From contig JACJJN010000021.1 in the NCBI GenBank assembly GCA_016899975.1, positions 1 through 60,172 on the forward strand: a stretch of DNA of 60,172 nt, read 5' to 3'. This document shows, piece by piece, positions 17,147 to 24,961 of this stretch. A program made the translations under genes and the position numbers. Source of the DNA: Lacrimispora saccharolytica (GTDB taxonomy: Bacteria; Bacillota; Clostridia; Lachnospirales; Lachnospiraceae). Every line of letters starts with the position of its first letter. The first letter of the stretch is position 1. The notes under the pieces were generated by a model. The model had not been told where the DNA came from. It worked only from the letters and a program-made list of their open reading frames with translations, and did not search any database.

Positions 17147-17884
17147 TTATTCATACCTCACAATTTCCTTCCGCAGCCGTTTCATGATCCGTTTTTCCAG
17201 CCTGGAGATATAAGACTGAGAAATGCCGAGGATATCTGCCACCTCTTTCTGGGTTTTTTCCTTTCCGTCCGGCATATTGATACCGAAACGAAGCTTTACG
17301 ATCGTCTGCTCCCGCTCCGACAGTTTGCTGATCGCCTTTCCCAGAAGGTTCTTCTCCACTTCCTGCTCGATCCCATGATATATCACGTCTTCGTCCGTAC
17401 CCAGGATATCCGACAGCAGCAGCTCATTTCCATCCCAGTCCACATTCAGTGGTTCATCGATGGAAACCTCCATCTTTGTCTTATTGTTTCTGCGCAGGTA
17501 CATCAGAATTTCATTTTCAATGCACCGGGAAGCATAGGTGGCAAGTTTGATCTTCTTCTCCGGATTAAATGTATTGATCGCCTTGATCAGTCCGATAGTT
17601 CCGATGGAGATCAGATCCTCCACACCAACGCCCGTATTGTCAAATTTCTGGGCAATATAGACAACGAGACGCAGATTATGTTCGATCAGAGTGCTTCTCG
17701 CTTCCCGATTATCGCTGTCTGAAAGCCCTGCAATCGCTTTCGCCTCCTCTTTTTCCTCCAGCGGCGCCGGAAGCACATCCGCACCGCCAATATAAAATAC
17801 CTCTCCCGCCGGTCGAAATACTGCCGAAGAGGATTTCCGTAACACACCAAAGCGGATTCCCGCCGGCAATGCAGCCTGCATCAT
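17147..17884 (-). CDS. sigE: sporulation sigma factor SigE, pro-form
   Basis: The mother-cell sigma factor of early sporulation, 245 residues. Region 2 ([36 protein letters not shown], then [17 protein letters not shown]) and region 4 ([20 protein letters not shown]) are nearly as in Bacillus SigE. The N-terminus has a pro-peptide. The conserved [13 protein letters not shown] block marks where SpoIIGA normally cleaves, near residue 28. AGGAGG lies 8 bases before the ATG. It follows spoIIGA by 12 bases and is presumably co-transcribed from the Spo0A-type promoter. Confidence 0.95.
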   Translation of the reverse strand: MMQAALPAGIRFGVLRKSSSAVFRPAGEVFYIGGADVLPAPLEEKEEAKAIAGLSDSDNREARSTLIEHNLRLVVYIAQKFDNTGVGVEDLISIGTIGLIKAINTFNPEKKIKLATYASRCIENEILMYLRRNNKTKMEVSIDEPLNVDWDGNELLLSDILGTDEDVIYHGIEQEVEKNLLGKAISKLSEREQTIVKLRFGINMPDGKEKTQKEVADILGISQSYISRLEKRIMKRLRKEIVRYE

Positions 17885-17896
17885 ACTTTCTTCCTC

Positions 17897-18754
17897 CTAA
17901 CTGTCCATCAAATCTGGATGTAATATCATCTGGCAGCCTGTGGGAGCAGCGCTGTCTTTTCCGGTAAGCGCCAAAGCGGGAGTTCTTATACGCTTTTCTG
18001 TATTCCCCTGAACAAGAACCATTTCCGGTATCTGGATCACCGGCAATACGCCGGATTCGCATCCAACACTGCGGAAGACTATGTAATGGGGATGTAAAGT
18101 CTGAAGCTCTTCCGGTTCCGTGACCGGCTTTCCCTCCATGAACTCCACGATCCCCTTCCGCAGATGTTCCGAAAACAGTTCCTTGATAACTTCATATGGT
18201 ATGACTGACACCGGCTTTCTGGAAGTGGCGTCCCACAAAGCGTTGCCTGTGTCATACAGTCCTTTGACTTTTTTCCATTTTCCTCCGGCACCAAGATAGA
18301 CCGTCACCATCCGCTTTTGTACCTTCCTTTGCTGCTCCTGTATCTTCAAAAAAACAGTGACCGCAGCGTAGACGCCGAATCCCGACGCTACCGTCGCTGC
18401 CATCCCCCTTCTTCCCGCAAGACGTTCCAGCAGCCGGATCCCTCCGCTCATCAGAAAAGACATCAGCAGGCAGCAGAAAAATCCAAGGACAAGCTGTTTC
18501 CCACCTCTGGTATTACAACCAAACTTTACCATTCCTGTAAATCCCGCGATTCCGATACAGGCCATAATCTGCGGCGGCAGGAAGCGATAAACTGCAAGCC
18601 ACCCCAGGATCCCCACGGCGCCTAGCGCCGCAGCCGCCGCGCTCCTGCGATGCGTGGCAGAACATCCCAGGAGCCTTCGGGTGAGTCTCAGGAGAATATA
18701 ATTCATCAGAAAATTCTCCGCAAGCAGCAGATCCACATAGATTTCGTAATACAA
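17897..18754 (-). CDS. spoIIGA: sigma-E processing peptidase SpoIIGA
   Basis: The membrane-embedded aspartic protease that activates pro-SigE upon signalling from SpoIIR across the septum. The N-terminal half has about five hydrophobic helices (start YYEIYVDLLLAENFLMNYIL). The soluble C-terminal half carries the retroviral-protease-like VKGLYDTGNALWD with its catalytic Asp. At 285 residues it has the usual length. The start is a TTG with GGGGGTG before it, and both lie at the edge of a 13-bp hairpin stem. It is cotranscribed with sigE. Confidence 0.92.
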   Translation of the reverse strand: MYYEIYVDLLLAENFLMNYILLRLTRRLLGCSATHRRSAAAAALGAVGILGWLAVYRFLPPQIMACIGIAGFTGMVKFGCNTRGGKQLVLGFFCCLLMSFLMSGGIRLLERLAGRRGMAATVASGFGVYAAVTVFLKIQEQQRKVQKRMVTVYLGAGGKWKKVKGLYDTGNALWDATSRKPVSVIPYEVIKELFSEHLRKGIVEFMEGKPVTEPEELQTLHPHYIVFRSVGCESGVLPVIQIPEMVLVQGNTEKRIRTPALALTGKDSAAPTGCQMILHPDLMDS

Positions 18755-18831
18755 AAAGACACCCCCGTCAGCCTGTAAGGTCTTTACCGGAACCGGTAAG
18801 TACCATTATAGGCGAGGTGGGGTGTCTTTTT
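18753..18831 (-). promoter_or_regulatory. hairpin over the spoIIGA RBS
   Basis: A perfect 13-bp stem pairs 18819-18831 with 18753-18765 (AAAAAGACACCCC arms), with a 53-nt loop that contains the promoter -10 and a TTACCGG-AA-CCGGTAA palindrome (18784-18799). In a read-through RNA the 3' arm would bury the ribosome-binding site and act as a terminator before TTTTTG. RNA starting at the spoIIGA promoter lacks the first arm. Confidence 0.65.
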
Positions 18832-18837
18832 TGTCAA
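18805..18837 (-). promoter_or_regulatory. spoIIGA promoter, Spo0A-dependent type
   Basis: Consensus TTGACA (18832-18837) and TATAAT (18805-18810) are separated by 21 bp. This abnormally long spacing is known for the Bacillus spoIIG promoter (22 bp), which needs Spo0A~P to work with sigma A. A perfect 0A box lies 27 bp further upstream. Confidence 0.75.
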
Positions 18838-18863
18838 ACCAACGACCCAATATCAAAAATCTT

Positions 18864-18870
18864 TTCGACA
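18864..18870 (-). promoter_or_regulatory. 0A box
   Basis: TGTCGAA on the minus strand matches the Spo0A recognition heptamer, about 70 bases before the inferred spoIIGA transcription start. Confidence 0.65.
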
Positions 18871-18884
18871 TTGAGGGGGCGGAC

Positions 18885-19126
18885 GCCATCCGGGAGGACG
18901 CCGCGGGAGCAGCAGGGTACCGACGAGGACGGTCCGCAGGCGGTCTGCATTCCGTTCTCACTCCACAGCCGGACATCCACGGGCAAAATGTTCGCTGTCT
19001 CAGTGCCTGAGCATCGGACATTTTGCCCGTGGATGTTCGTCTGTAGTCGCAAGAACTGGAACTGCAGACCGCCTGTGGACCGTCCCGTCGGTACCCTGCT
19101 GCTCTCGCGGCGTCCTCTCGGATGGC
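18885..19126. repeat. 242-bp long inverted repeat
   Basis: Two arms of about 115 bases are imperfect inverted copies, with only about 15 bases at the centre near 19005. Blocks shared in inverted form include GAGGACGCCGCG, AGCAGCAGGGTACCGACG, CAGGCGGTCTGCA and ACATCCACGGGCAAAATG. GC content is higher than in the flanks. Overlapping frames exist on both strands only because of the symmetry, and I do not call them genes. It occupies most of the 500-base gap between spoIIGA and aroD. Confidence 0.85.
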
Positions 19127-19162
19127 TGTCTTTGGTGGGGTGTGGTTTCTTGGTGAGTTTTT

Positions 19163-19255
19163 AGAGCGTGTTTAAAAAGTGCTTTCTGTAGGAGGTATTT
19201 TGCGCAAATAAATTTGGAAGCGAAGTTTGCAGGAATGAATTTTTAAACATGCTCT
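19163..19255. mobile_element. 93-bp MITE-like element
   Basis: Terminal inverted repeats AGAGCGTGTTTAAAAA and TTTTTAAACATGCTCT match at 15 of 16 positions around a 61-bp AT-rich interior with no coding capacity. Size and structure fit a miniature inverted-repeat transposable element. Similar end sequences flank the nitroreductase gene at 58.3-59.0 kb. Confidence 0.6.
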
Positions 19256-19272
19256 GGTACTTTGAAGAATAT

Positions 19273-20055
19273 TCAGTGTTTCGAAGAAGGTGTTGTGCTT
19301 CGGTGGAGGATTTCCTGGATTGTGCGGACTTCTTCGGCGGGGAGTTGGCCGGGGGCGGAGGTGGCGCCGGCGCTGGCGTAGGTGATGCAGGAGCCGAAGG
19401 TTTCGCCGCTGATCCGGGTGATGGCTCCGAGGGGGCCCATGGACATGGTGATCACGAGGCGGGAGGCAGCGGTCTGCATTTCCTGTGTGATGTCCAGGAG
19501 GTTTATCACGTCCTGGAGGGTCTGCGGCATTACGGCAAGTTTGAGGATGTCGGCGCCGGAGTGTTCCAGGGTTTTGAAGATTTCCCGCATCTCGTCTTCT
19601 TCCGGGGTTTTGTGGAAGTAGTGGCGGGAGGCGATGACCAGGCGGTTTTCCTGGTGGATACTTTTTATCAGACCAGCGGCATCCAGGCCTTCCATTTTGG
19701 CTTCTATATCGATCAGGTCTGCATAGCCGGATATGGCGGCTTCTATACAGAGGGCTGTGTAGGTTTCGGGTGTGATGGCTTTTTCGCCTCCTTCGGCAGC
19801 GCTTCGGAAGGTGAAGAGAATTGGAAGCTGCCCGGCAGTTTCCCGGATTTGCCGCAGCGCTTCGCGGGCTTTGCCTGGTTCCAGGATTTTCTCATAGCTG
19901 TCTGCTCTCCATTCCAGCAGATCCGGCTGTGCGCTGACTGCCCTTTTGGTATGTTCTGTTATTTCTTCCAGGTTTTTTCCCATGACCGGAATGCAGATCT
20001 TCGGCATTCCCTCTCCTATCGTCAGATTTCCTGTTTTTATCGTTTTATCCTTCAT
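19273..20055 (-). CDS. aroD: type I 3-dehydroquinate dehydratase
   Basis: Converts 3-dehydroquinate to 3-dehydroshikimate in the shikimate pathway through a Schiff-base lysine. At 260 residues it is a class I enzyme. LLEWRADSYE supplies the acidic residue, ASRHYFHKTP the catalytic His, and ADILKLAVMPQ the Schiff-base Lys; the C-terminal SMGPLGAITRISGETFGSC block closes the active site. The RBS is GAGAGGAAA. It is divergent from aroE, the next pathway enzyme, with two palindromic repeats in the shared gap. Confidence 0.95.
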   Translation of the reverse strand: MKDKTIKTGNLTIGEGMPKICIPVMGKNLEEITEHTKRAVSAQPDLLEWRADSYEKILEPGKAREALRQIRETAGQLPILFTFRSAAEGGEKAITPETYTALCIEAAISGYADLIDIEAKMEGLDAAGLIKSIHQENRLVIASRHYFHKTPEEDEMREIFKTLEHSGADILKLAVMPQTLQDVINLLDITQEMQTAASRLVITMSMGPLGAITRISGETFGSCITYASAGATSAPGQLPAEEVRTIQEILHRSTTPSSKH

Positions 20056-20082
20056 TTTTTTATTTCCTCTCGGTCTTATTTT

Positions 20083-20110
20083 GTAACCGGTCGTCCGGCG
20101 GAACGGTTAC
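20083..20110. repeat. 28-bp dispersed palindromic repeat, copy 2
   Basis: GTAACCGGTCGTC and CGGAACGGTTAC halves, 27 bases upstream of the aroD start. Confidence 0.65.
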
Positions 20111-20179
20111 CTTATTTTTTCATTTTATTTGGATCTTTCTGTACTGTCAATCGCTTTTGTGTTATATTAAGATAAATCA

Positions 20180-20207
20180 GTAACAGTTCAACTGGCTGAA
20201 CTGTTGC
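20180..20207. repeat. 28-bp dispersed palindromic repeat, copy 3
   Basis: GTAACAGTTCAAC and GGCTGAACTGTTGC halves form a hairpin-capable repeat 35 bases upstream of the aroE start. Confidence 0.75.
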
Positions 20208-20242
20208 GTAAATCATGTTTTTACATAAAGGAGTATCGTTTT

Positions 20243-21121
20243 ATGAATATACCGGCAATTCCAATCTCTGGTACAACAAAACTGACCGCTCTTCTGGGGA
20301 GTCCGGTCTCTCACAGTATCTCTCCGCTGATGCATAACCGCGCCTTTCAGTATCTTGGGCTGGATTATGCTTACCTCTGTTTCGATGTGACAGAAAAGAC
20401 GCTGCCGGAGGCGGTGGAGGGGCTGAAAGCTGTGGGGATCCGCGGATTTAACCTGACCATGCCGAACAAAAATAAGATCATGGAACTGGTCGATCATATC
20501 TCTCCTGTTTCCCAAATCTGTAAATCGATCAATACGGTAGTCAATGACAACGGCGTCCTCACCGGCACTTCCACCGACGGAATCGGCTATATGGAGGCGG
20601 TGCGTGACGCAGGCTATGATGTCACCGGACAGGAGATCACCATGATGGGAGGCGGCGGCGCTTCCACTGCAATCTGCGCCCAGGCGGCTCTGGACGGGAT
20701 CCGGCATATCCACATTTTTGTCCGCCCTTCCAGCCGTTTTTACCGGAGAACTCTGGAACTTGCCGATACCATCAACCGCACAACGAGCTGCCGCGCCACC
20801 GTCTATGACCACGACGATAAGACTGCGCTTCGCCAGGCGCTGTCCCGCAGCCGTCTTCTGATCAATGGAACGCCCGTCGGCATGGCTCCGGATGCGGAAC
20901 ACTCGATCATTGAGGACACCTCTCTGTTTCATGAGGATCTGATCGTGTCCGATCTGATCTACAACCCAAGAAAAACCCGTCTGATGCAGCTCGCCGAATC
21001 TGTCGGGTGCAAAACTTTCAACGGGATGTACATGCTGCTTTACCAGGGCGCTGAGTCTTTCCGGATCTGGACCGGACAGGATATGCCGGTGGACCTGATC
21101 AAGCAGGAATATTTCTCTTGA
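20243..21121 (+). CDS. aroE: shikimate dehydrogenase
   Basis: Reduces 3-dehydroshikimate to shikimate with NADPH. The substrate domain begins with LLGSPVSHSISPLMHNRAF and contains the catalytic Lys in NLTMPNKNKI; STDGIGY and a Gly-rich nucleotide site (MMGGGGASTAICAQ) follow. It has 292 residues. I set the start at 20243, preceded by AAAGGAG; upstream codons lack an RBS. Together with divergent aroD it covers two consecutive shikimate steps. A strong bidirectional terminator follows. Confidence 0.95.
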   Translation: MNIPAIPISGTTKLTALLGSPVSHSISPLMHNRAFQYLGLDYAYLCFDVTEKTLPEAVEGLKAVGIRGFNLTMPNKNKIMELVDHISPVSQICKSINTVVNDNGVLTGTSTDGIGYMEAVRDAGYDVTGQEITMMGGGGASTAICAQAALDGIRHIHIFVRPSSRFYRRTLELADTINRTTSCRATVYDHDDKTALRQALSRSRLLINGTPVGMAPDAEHSIIEDTSLFHEDLIVSDLIYNPRKTRLMQLAESVGCKTFNGMYMLLYQGAESFRIWTGQDMPVDLIKQEYFS

Positions 21122-21140
21122 ATGATCTTTTATAACATGC

Positions 21141-21186
21141 AAAAAGAAACTGTACACCACTTTTACCTGATGTACAGTTTCTTTTT
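21141..21186. terminator. bidirectional terminator between aroE and ftsZ
   Basis: A perfect 16-bp stem, AAAAAGAAACTGTACA with TGTACAGTTTCTTTTT, and a 14-base loop. T-runs on both strands end the convergent aroE and dcw transcripts. Confidence 0.95.
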
Positions 21187-21201
21187 TCTATTACTGCAAA
21201 A

Positions 21202-22386
21202 TTATTTACGATTTCTCAGGAAATCCGGAATCTGGATGTCCTTCTTCGGCACGTTGCTGGTCAGCGGTGCCTGCGGCTGCGGAGCCGCTGCGCCTGTTCC
21301 GGCGTTCGGGATATTGAATTTCGGCATCTGGAATCCATTGTTTGCAGCTGCTGTTCTCTTCTGCTCAGGAGCTGCGGACTGTGCTGCCGTTTTCTTTCCT
21401 TTTGTCTCGCCGTTTACGCTTGCCTGTCTTGTGGTTGCGTCGTCCAGACCGGTAGCGATAACTGTGATCTTCGCTGCGTCAGATACGCTGTCGTCGTACA
21501 TTGCACCAAAAATAATATTTGCGTTCTCGCCTGCAAGGTTCTGTACGTAGCTTGCAGCGTCATTTGCATCCATAAGGGAGATATCACCGGAAATATTGAT
21601 GATAACGTGGCTTGCGCCTTCGATCGTAGTCTCAAGCAGCGGGCTTGCAACTGCCTGCTGAACTGCTTCCAGTGCCTTGTCGTCGCCTCTTGCCTCTCCG
21701 ATACCGATATGTGCAACGCCTTTGTCTGTCATAACGGTCTGTACGTCCGCGAAATCCAGGTTGATCAGCGCCGGCAGGTTGATCAGATCGGTAATGCCCT
21801 GTACGGCCTGCTGCAGAACTTCGTCTGCTTTTCTGAGCGCCTCCGGCATGGTTGTCCGGCGGTCTACGATCTCGAGCAGCTTATCGTTCGGAATTACAAT
21901 CAGAGTGTCAACGTTTTCTTTCAGTTTTTCGATTCCCATCAGAGCGTTGCTCATACGAGTCTTTGCTTCAAATTTAAACGGTTTGGTCACAACGCCTACG
22001 GTCAGGATACCCATTTCCTTTGCAACGCCTGCAACAACAGGTGCAGCTCCGGTTCCGGTTCCTCCGCCCATACCACAGGTAACAAATACCATGTCAGCGC
22101 CTTCCATCACCTGTTTCAGTTCCTCAACGCTTTCCTCAGCGGCTTTCTCGCCTACCTCAGGTTTTGCTCCTGCGCCCAGTCCCTTGGTCAGCTTTTCGCC
22201 GATCTGTAAAATAGTCGGAGCCTTGCACATGGTCAGCGCCTGCTTATCGGTGTTTACGCCTACAAATTCAACGCCTGCAATGGACTCCTCCACCATTCTG
22301 TTGACAGCGTTATTTCCTGCACCACCTACTCCGATGACGATAATCTTAGCAGATGACTCTGCCTCATTTGTCATGATTTCTAACAC
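21202..22386 (-). CDS. ftsZ: cell division protein FtsZ
   Basis: The tubulin-like GTPase that forms the Z ring. The N-terminal [19 protein letters not shown], the tubulin signature [10 protein letters not shown] and the T7 loop NLDFADV are intact. A variable Gln/Ala-rich linker leads to the C-terminal peptide [12 protein letters not shown], which binds FtsA/SepF-type partners. I chose the GTG at 22386, 8 bases after AAGGAGG, giving 394 residues; the frame is open further upstream without an RBS. It is the last gene of the dcw operon. A palindromic repeat lies about 105 bases before the start. Confidence 0.96.
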   Translation of the reverse strand: MLEIMTNEAESSAKIIVIGVGGAGNNAVNRMVEESIAGVEFVGVNTDKQALTMCKAPTILQIGEKLTKGLGAGAKPEVGEKAAEESVEELKQVMEGADMVFVTCGMGGGTGTGAAPVVAGVAKEMGILTVGVVTKPFKFEAKTRMSNALMGIEKLKENVDTLIVIPNDKLLEIVDRRTTMPEALRKADEVLQQAVQGITDLINLPALINLDFADVQTVMTDKGVAHIGIGEARGDDKALEAVQQAVASPLLETTIEGASHVIINISGDISLMDANDAASYVQNLAGENANIIFGAMYDDSVSDAAKITVIATGLDDATTRQASVNGETKGKKTAAQSAAPEQKRTAAANNGFQMPKFNIPNAGTGAAAPQPQAPLTSNVPKKDIQIPDFLRNRK

Positions 22387-22492
22387 TTGTGTTTCCTCCT
22401 TACTTAGGCCACTCGCCTCTCTATATTTCCCTCCGGGTCTGTCATCCCTTTTCTGGTAGATATGTCTGTCTGTCATATGCATGAAAAAACCT

Positions 22493-22520
22493 GCAACCGT
22501 CCAGCTGGCTGAACTGTTGC
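22493..22520. repeat. 28-bp dispersed palindromic repeat, copy 4
   Basis: GCAACCGTCCAGC and GGCTGAACTGTTGC halves lie in the 257-base gap between divIB and ftsZ. Confidence 0.75.
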
Positions 22521-22643
22521 AACAGCCTTCGCTCAATCATACATATAGATATAATATAATCTATTTCAAAATTTATCAACTGTTTTTTTGGGTTTTTTGC
22601 AGATTTTTGAAATTTTCAGGGATATTTGCTGTTTTTCTGGGAG

Positions 22644-23675
22644 TCACTGCCCTTCCGTCTGCCCGGTGGTTTCGCCTGTACCCTCTGTTTCCTGTCCATT
22701 TTCTGCCTCCGGATCAGTTACTGTTTCCTGACCATCTTCTGTTTCCGGATTGTTTTCTGCTGCCTGTCCGTCTTCTGTTGCCTGACTCTCTTCTGCCGCC
22801 GGAACATCCTTGGCAAACACTACATCCCCATTGCGCTCGTCCACATCTTCCAGATGCAGTTCTCCGGAAAGTCCCTCCAGCTGCGGCAGAATACCTGAGA
22901 GCTTCGTAATCTTTTCTTCCAGGTATTCCTCTCCTCCGAGAAGGATCCTGATATTTCCTTCATAAATAAGCGTCAGTTCCATCTCCTCCAAAACGTTCAC
23001 CTGCTCCGGCCACAGTTCAAAGCGGTCCAGCAGCCTGGTCAGCGCATCCAGCGTTTCAAAGATTGCCGTGTCACTCACAGGAAGCTGTGCGCCAACCGAC
23101 GCAGATACAGCATTCAGTCCCTCGATCCGGGGGATATCCTCCAGATTCGGATTGTACTCCTGGGTCTGTGTTTCCGTCTGATCTTCTTCCGTCAGCGGCT
23201 GTGTATCCAGACTCTCGACTTCCTCCTGTGTCCCCTCTGCCTGTGTTCCCTGTCCCTGTGTTTCTTCCTCCTGCGGAATACATTCCAGCACAATGCCGTC
23301 CCCGTCAAAATACGCCTTCTGCCCATCGACTTCCACATATCCCACCGCCGTTTTTTCATCCACGACCGCACGGACCGTCGTCGGGGAAATCAGTTCATAG
23401 GAAATATCCTCCAGGAACGGAACACCGGAAAAGTCCGCACGGACAGGAAAAAACGTCAGCAGGACGGTATTGAAAGAAAGCGGCTCCTGCTGTTCCACCA
23501 GCTGCCGGATCTCATCCTCCGTATACCGGTTGCTGCCGGTGACCTCGATGTTTTTTGTCTGAAAGATCACAAAGAAAAGCAGGACAAGCAGAACAAGGAT
23601 GCCCGCACACAGCAGGAGCAGCCTGGCAAGCCTTCTGCGTCTCTTTTTCCCTTTCCGTTTTTTCTTTTCGCCCAT
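22644..23675 (-). CDS. divIB: cell division protein FtsQ/DivIB
   Basis: A bitopic divisome protein. A very basic cytoplasmic N-terminus (MGEKKKRKGKKRRRR) precedes one transmembrane helix (about 16-40) and a POTRA domain starting at NIEVTGSNRYTEDEI. An acidic Gln/Thr/Glu-rich insertion interrupts the extracellular part (about 150-185), and the last 60 residues are an acidic repeat tail rich in Glu, Asp, Gln and Thr. It scaffolds FtsL and the division PBP in the septum. The gene lies in the usual position before ftsZ. Confidence 0.88.
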   Translation of the reverse strand: MGEKKKRKGKKRRRRLARLLLLCAGILVLLVLLFFVIFQTKNIEVTGSNRYTEDEIRQLVEQQEPLSFNTVLLTFFPVRADFSGVPFLEDISYELISPTTVRAVVDEKTAVGYVEVDGQKAYFDGDGIVLECIPQEEETQGQGTQAEGTQEEVESLDTQPLTEEDQTETQTQEYNPNLEDIPRIEGLNAVSASVGAQLPVSDTAIFETLDALTRLLDRFELWPEQVNVLEEMELTLIYEGNIRILLGGEEYLEEKITKLSGILPQLEGLSGELHLEDVDERNGDVVFAKDVPAAEESQATEDGQAAENNPETEDGQETVTDPEAENGQETEGTGETTGQTEGQ

Positions 23676-23804
23676 ATTTCTTATTTACTCCTCAATATCT
23701 CTCGGACCATGGTCCGCTATCAGTTTATCACCAGCGAACCGCTGTTGTCCACTCATATTTCGTCTGTTTTTCCTTCTTATATCACCGTTCAGCCAACGAA
23801 ACCG

Positions 23805-24902
23805 CTATCTTCTCATACGTGTAACCGAAAGGGCAAGCCCCATTTCCGCCAGCAGAAAGGCGACGGAAGTCCCTCCGTAACTGATAAACGGAAGGGTAAT
23901 TCCCGTATTGGGGATCGTATTGGTGACAACGGCAATGTTCAGTATGACCTGGATGGCTATATGTCCCATAATTCCTGACGCAATTAAGGTTCCCGCCAGG
24001 TCCGGGGCATGAACAGCGGTGACCATCAGCCGCCAGATCAGCAGACCGAAAGCCAGGATCACAAGACATGCACCCACAAGCCCTGTCTCCTCACAGATAA
24101 TGGAAAAGATCATATCGTTCTGCGCTTCCGGCACAAAGCCCAGCTTCTGCAGGCTGCTGCCGATCCCTTTTCCGAAAACGCCTCCGCTTCCGATGGCATA
24201 AAGCCCCTGGATCGTCTGAAATCCCTTCTCATAAGCCTCCGGATTCCGCCAGATTGCCAGCCGCTCCAGACGGTAGCTTTCCAGGCTCAGAAACACAGCG
24301 ACGAGGACGGTTCCCGCTCCCGCCACTCCCACAAAAGGCAGATACCTTGGATTCGTGACAAAGATCAGGATCACCGCGATCCCAAGGATGATCACCGCGG
24401 TACTCAGGTTGTTGGAACCCACCAGCGCCACGATTGGCAGCACGCCGACAAATACCATCACCATAAATTTCCAGCCGGACAGTTTCTGCTTCGTTTTCTC
24501 CACCATCCAGGTCAGAAACAGGATGACCGCCACTTTGGCAAATTCGGAGGGCTGGAAAGACAGGGGGCCAATCGTCAGCCACCGCCTGGAGCCGTTGATG
24601 GAACTTCCCACAAACAGAACCGCTGTGGACAGGCCCAGAGAAAGCAGATACAGCCACGGCGCATATTTCAGCAGCCGGTGGTAATCCATACTGGAAATCA
24701 GATACATGCCCACAAATCCCAGAATCCCGGCAAACAGCTGCTTTTTAAAATAATAGGCCGGGTCATTGAATTTCACCCGGCCATTATATGCACTTGTGCT
24801 GTAAAGCAAAACCAGACCTGCGATCATCAACAGCACGACCAGCGCCACAAGGGTGGTGTCTGCCTTCCGTGTATGCCGCAGAATTTTTTCAGAAATTTTC
24901 AT
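23805..24902 (-). CDS. ftsW: FtsW/RodA/SpoVE family glycosyltransferase
   Basis: A SEDS peptidoglycan polymerase of 365 residues with about ten hydrophobic helices. SEDS landmarks are LYSTSAYNGRVKFNDPAYYFKK split around the first loop, the GPLSFQPSEFAKVAVI block and the C-terminal PFISYGGTSV. Its position between murD and divIB fits the division polymerase FtsW working with one of the upstream class B PBPs; a sporulation-specific SpoVE role is also possible. murG, normally next to it, is not here. Confidence 0.92.
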   Translation of the reverse strand: MKISEKILRHTRKADTTLVALVVLLMIAGLVLLYSTSAYNGRVKFNDPAYYFKKQLFAGILGFVGMYLISSMDYHRLLKYAPWLYLLSLGLSTAVLFVGSSINGSRRWLTIGPLSFQPSEFAKVAVILFLTWMVEKTKQKLSGWKFMVMVFVGVLPIVALVGSNNLSTAVIILGIAVILIFVTNPRYLPFVGVAGAGTVLVAVFLSLESYRLERLAIWRNPEAYEKGFQTIQGLYAIGSGGVFGKGIGSSLQKLGFVPEAQNDMIFSIICEETGLVGACLVILAFGLLIWRLMVTAVHAPDLAGTLIASGIMGHIAIQVILNIAVVTNTIPNTGITLPFISYGGTSVAFLLAEMGLALSVTRMRR

Positions 24903-24961
24903 AGATACCGCCAGTCCCCGGCATTCTCTTGCTATATTTTATGCAGAACAACGTTGCTGAA

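Noticed and set aside
18817-19164. Open frames on both strands through the 242-bp inverted repeat
   Set aside because: They exist because the element is symmetric and GC-rich; no RBS, no family motif and no sensible composition.
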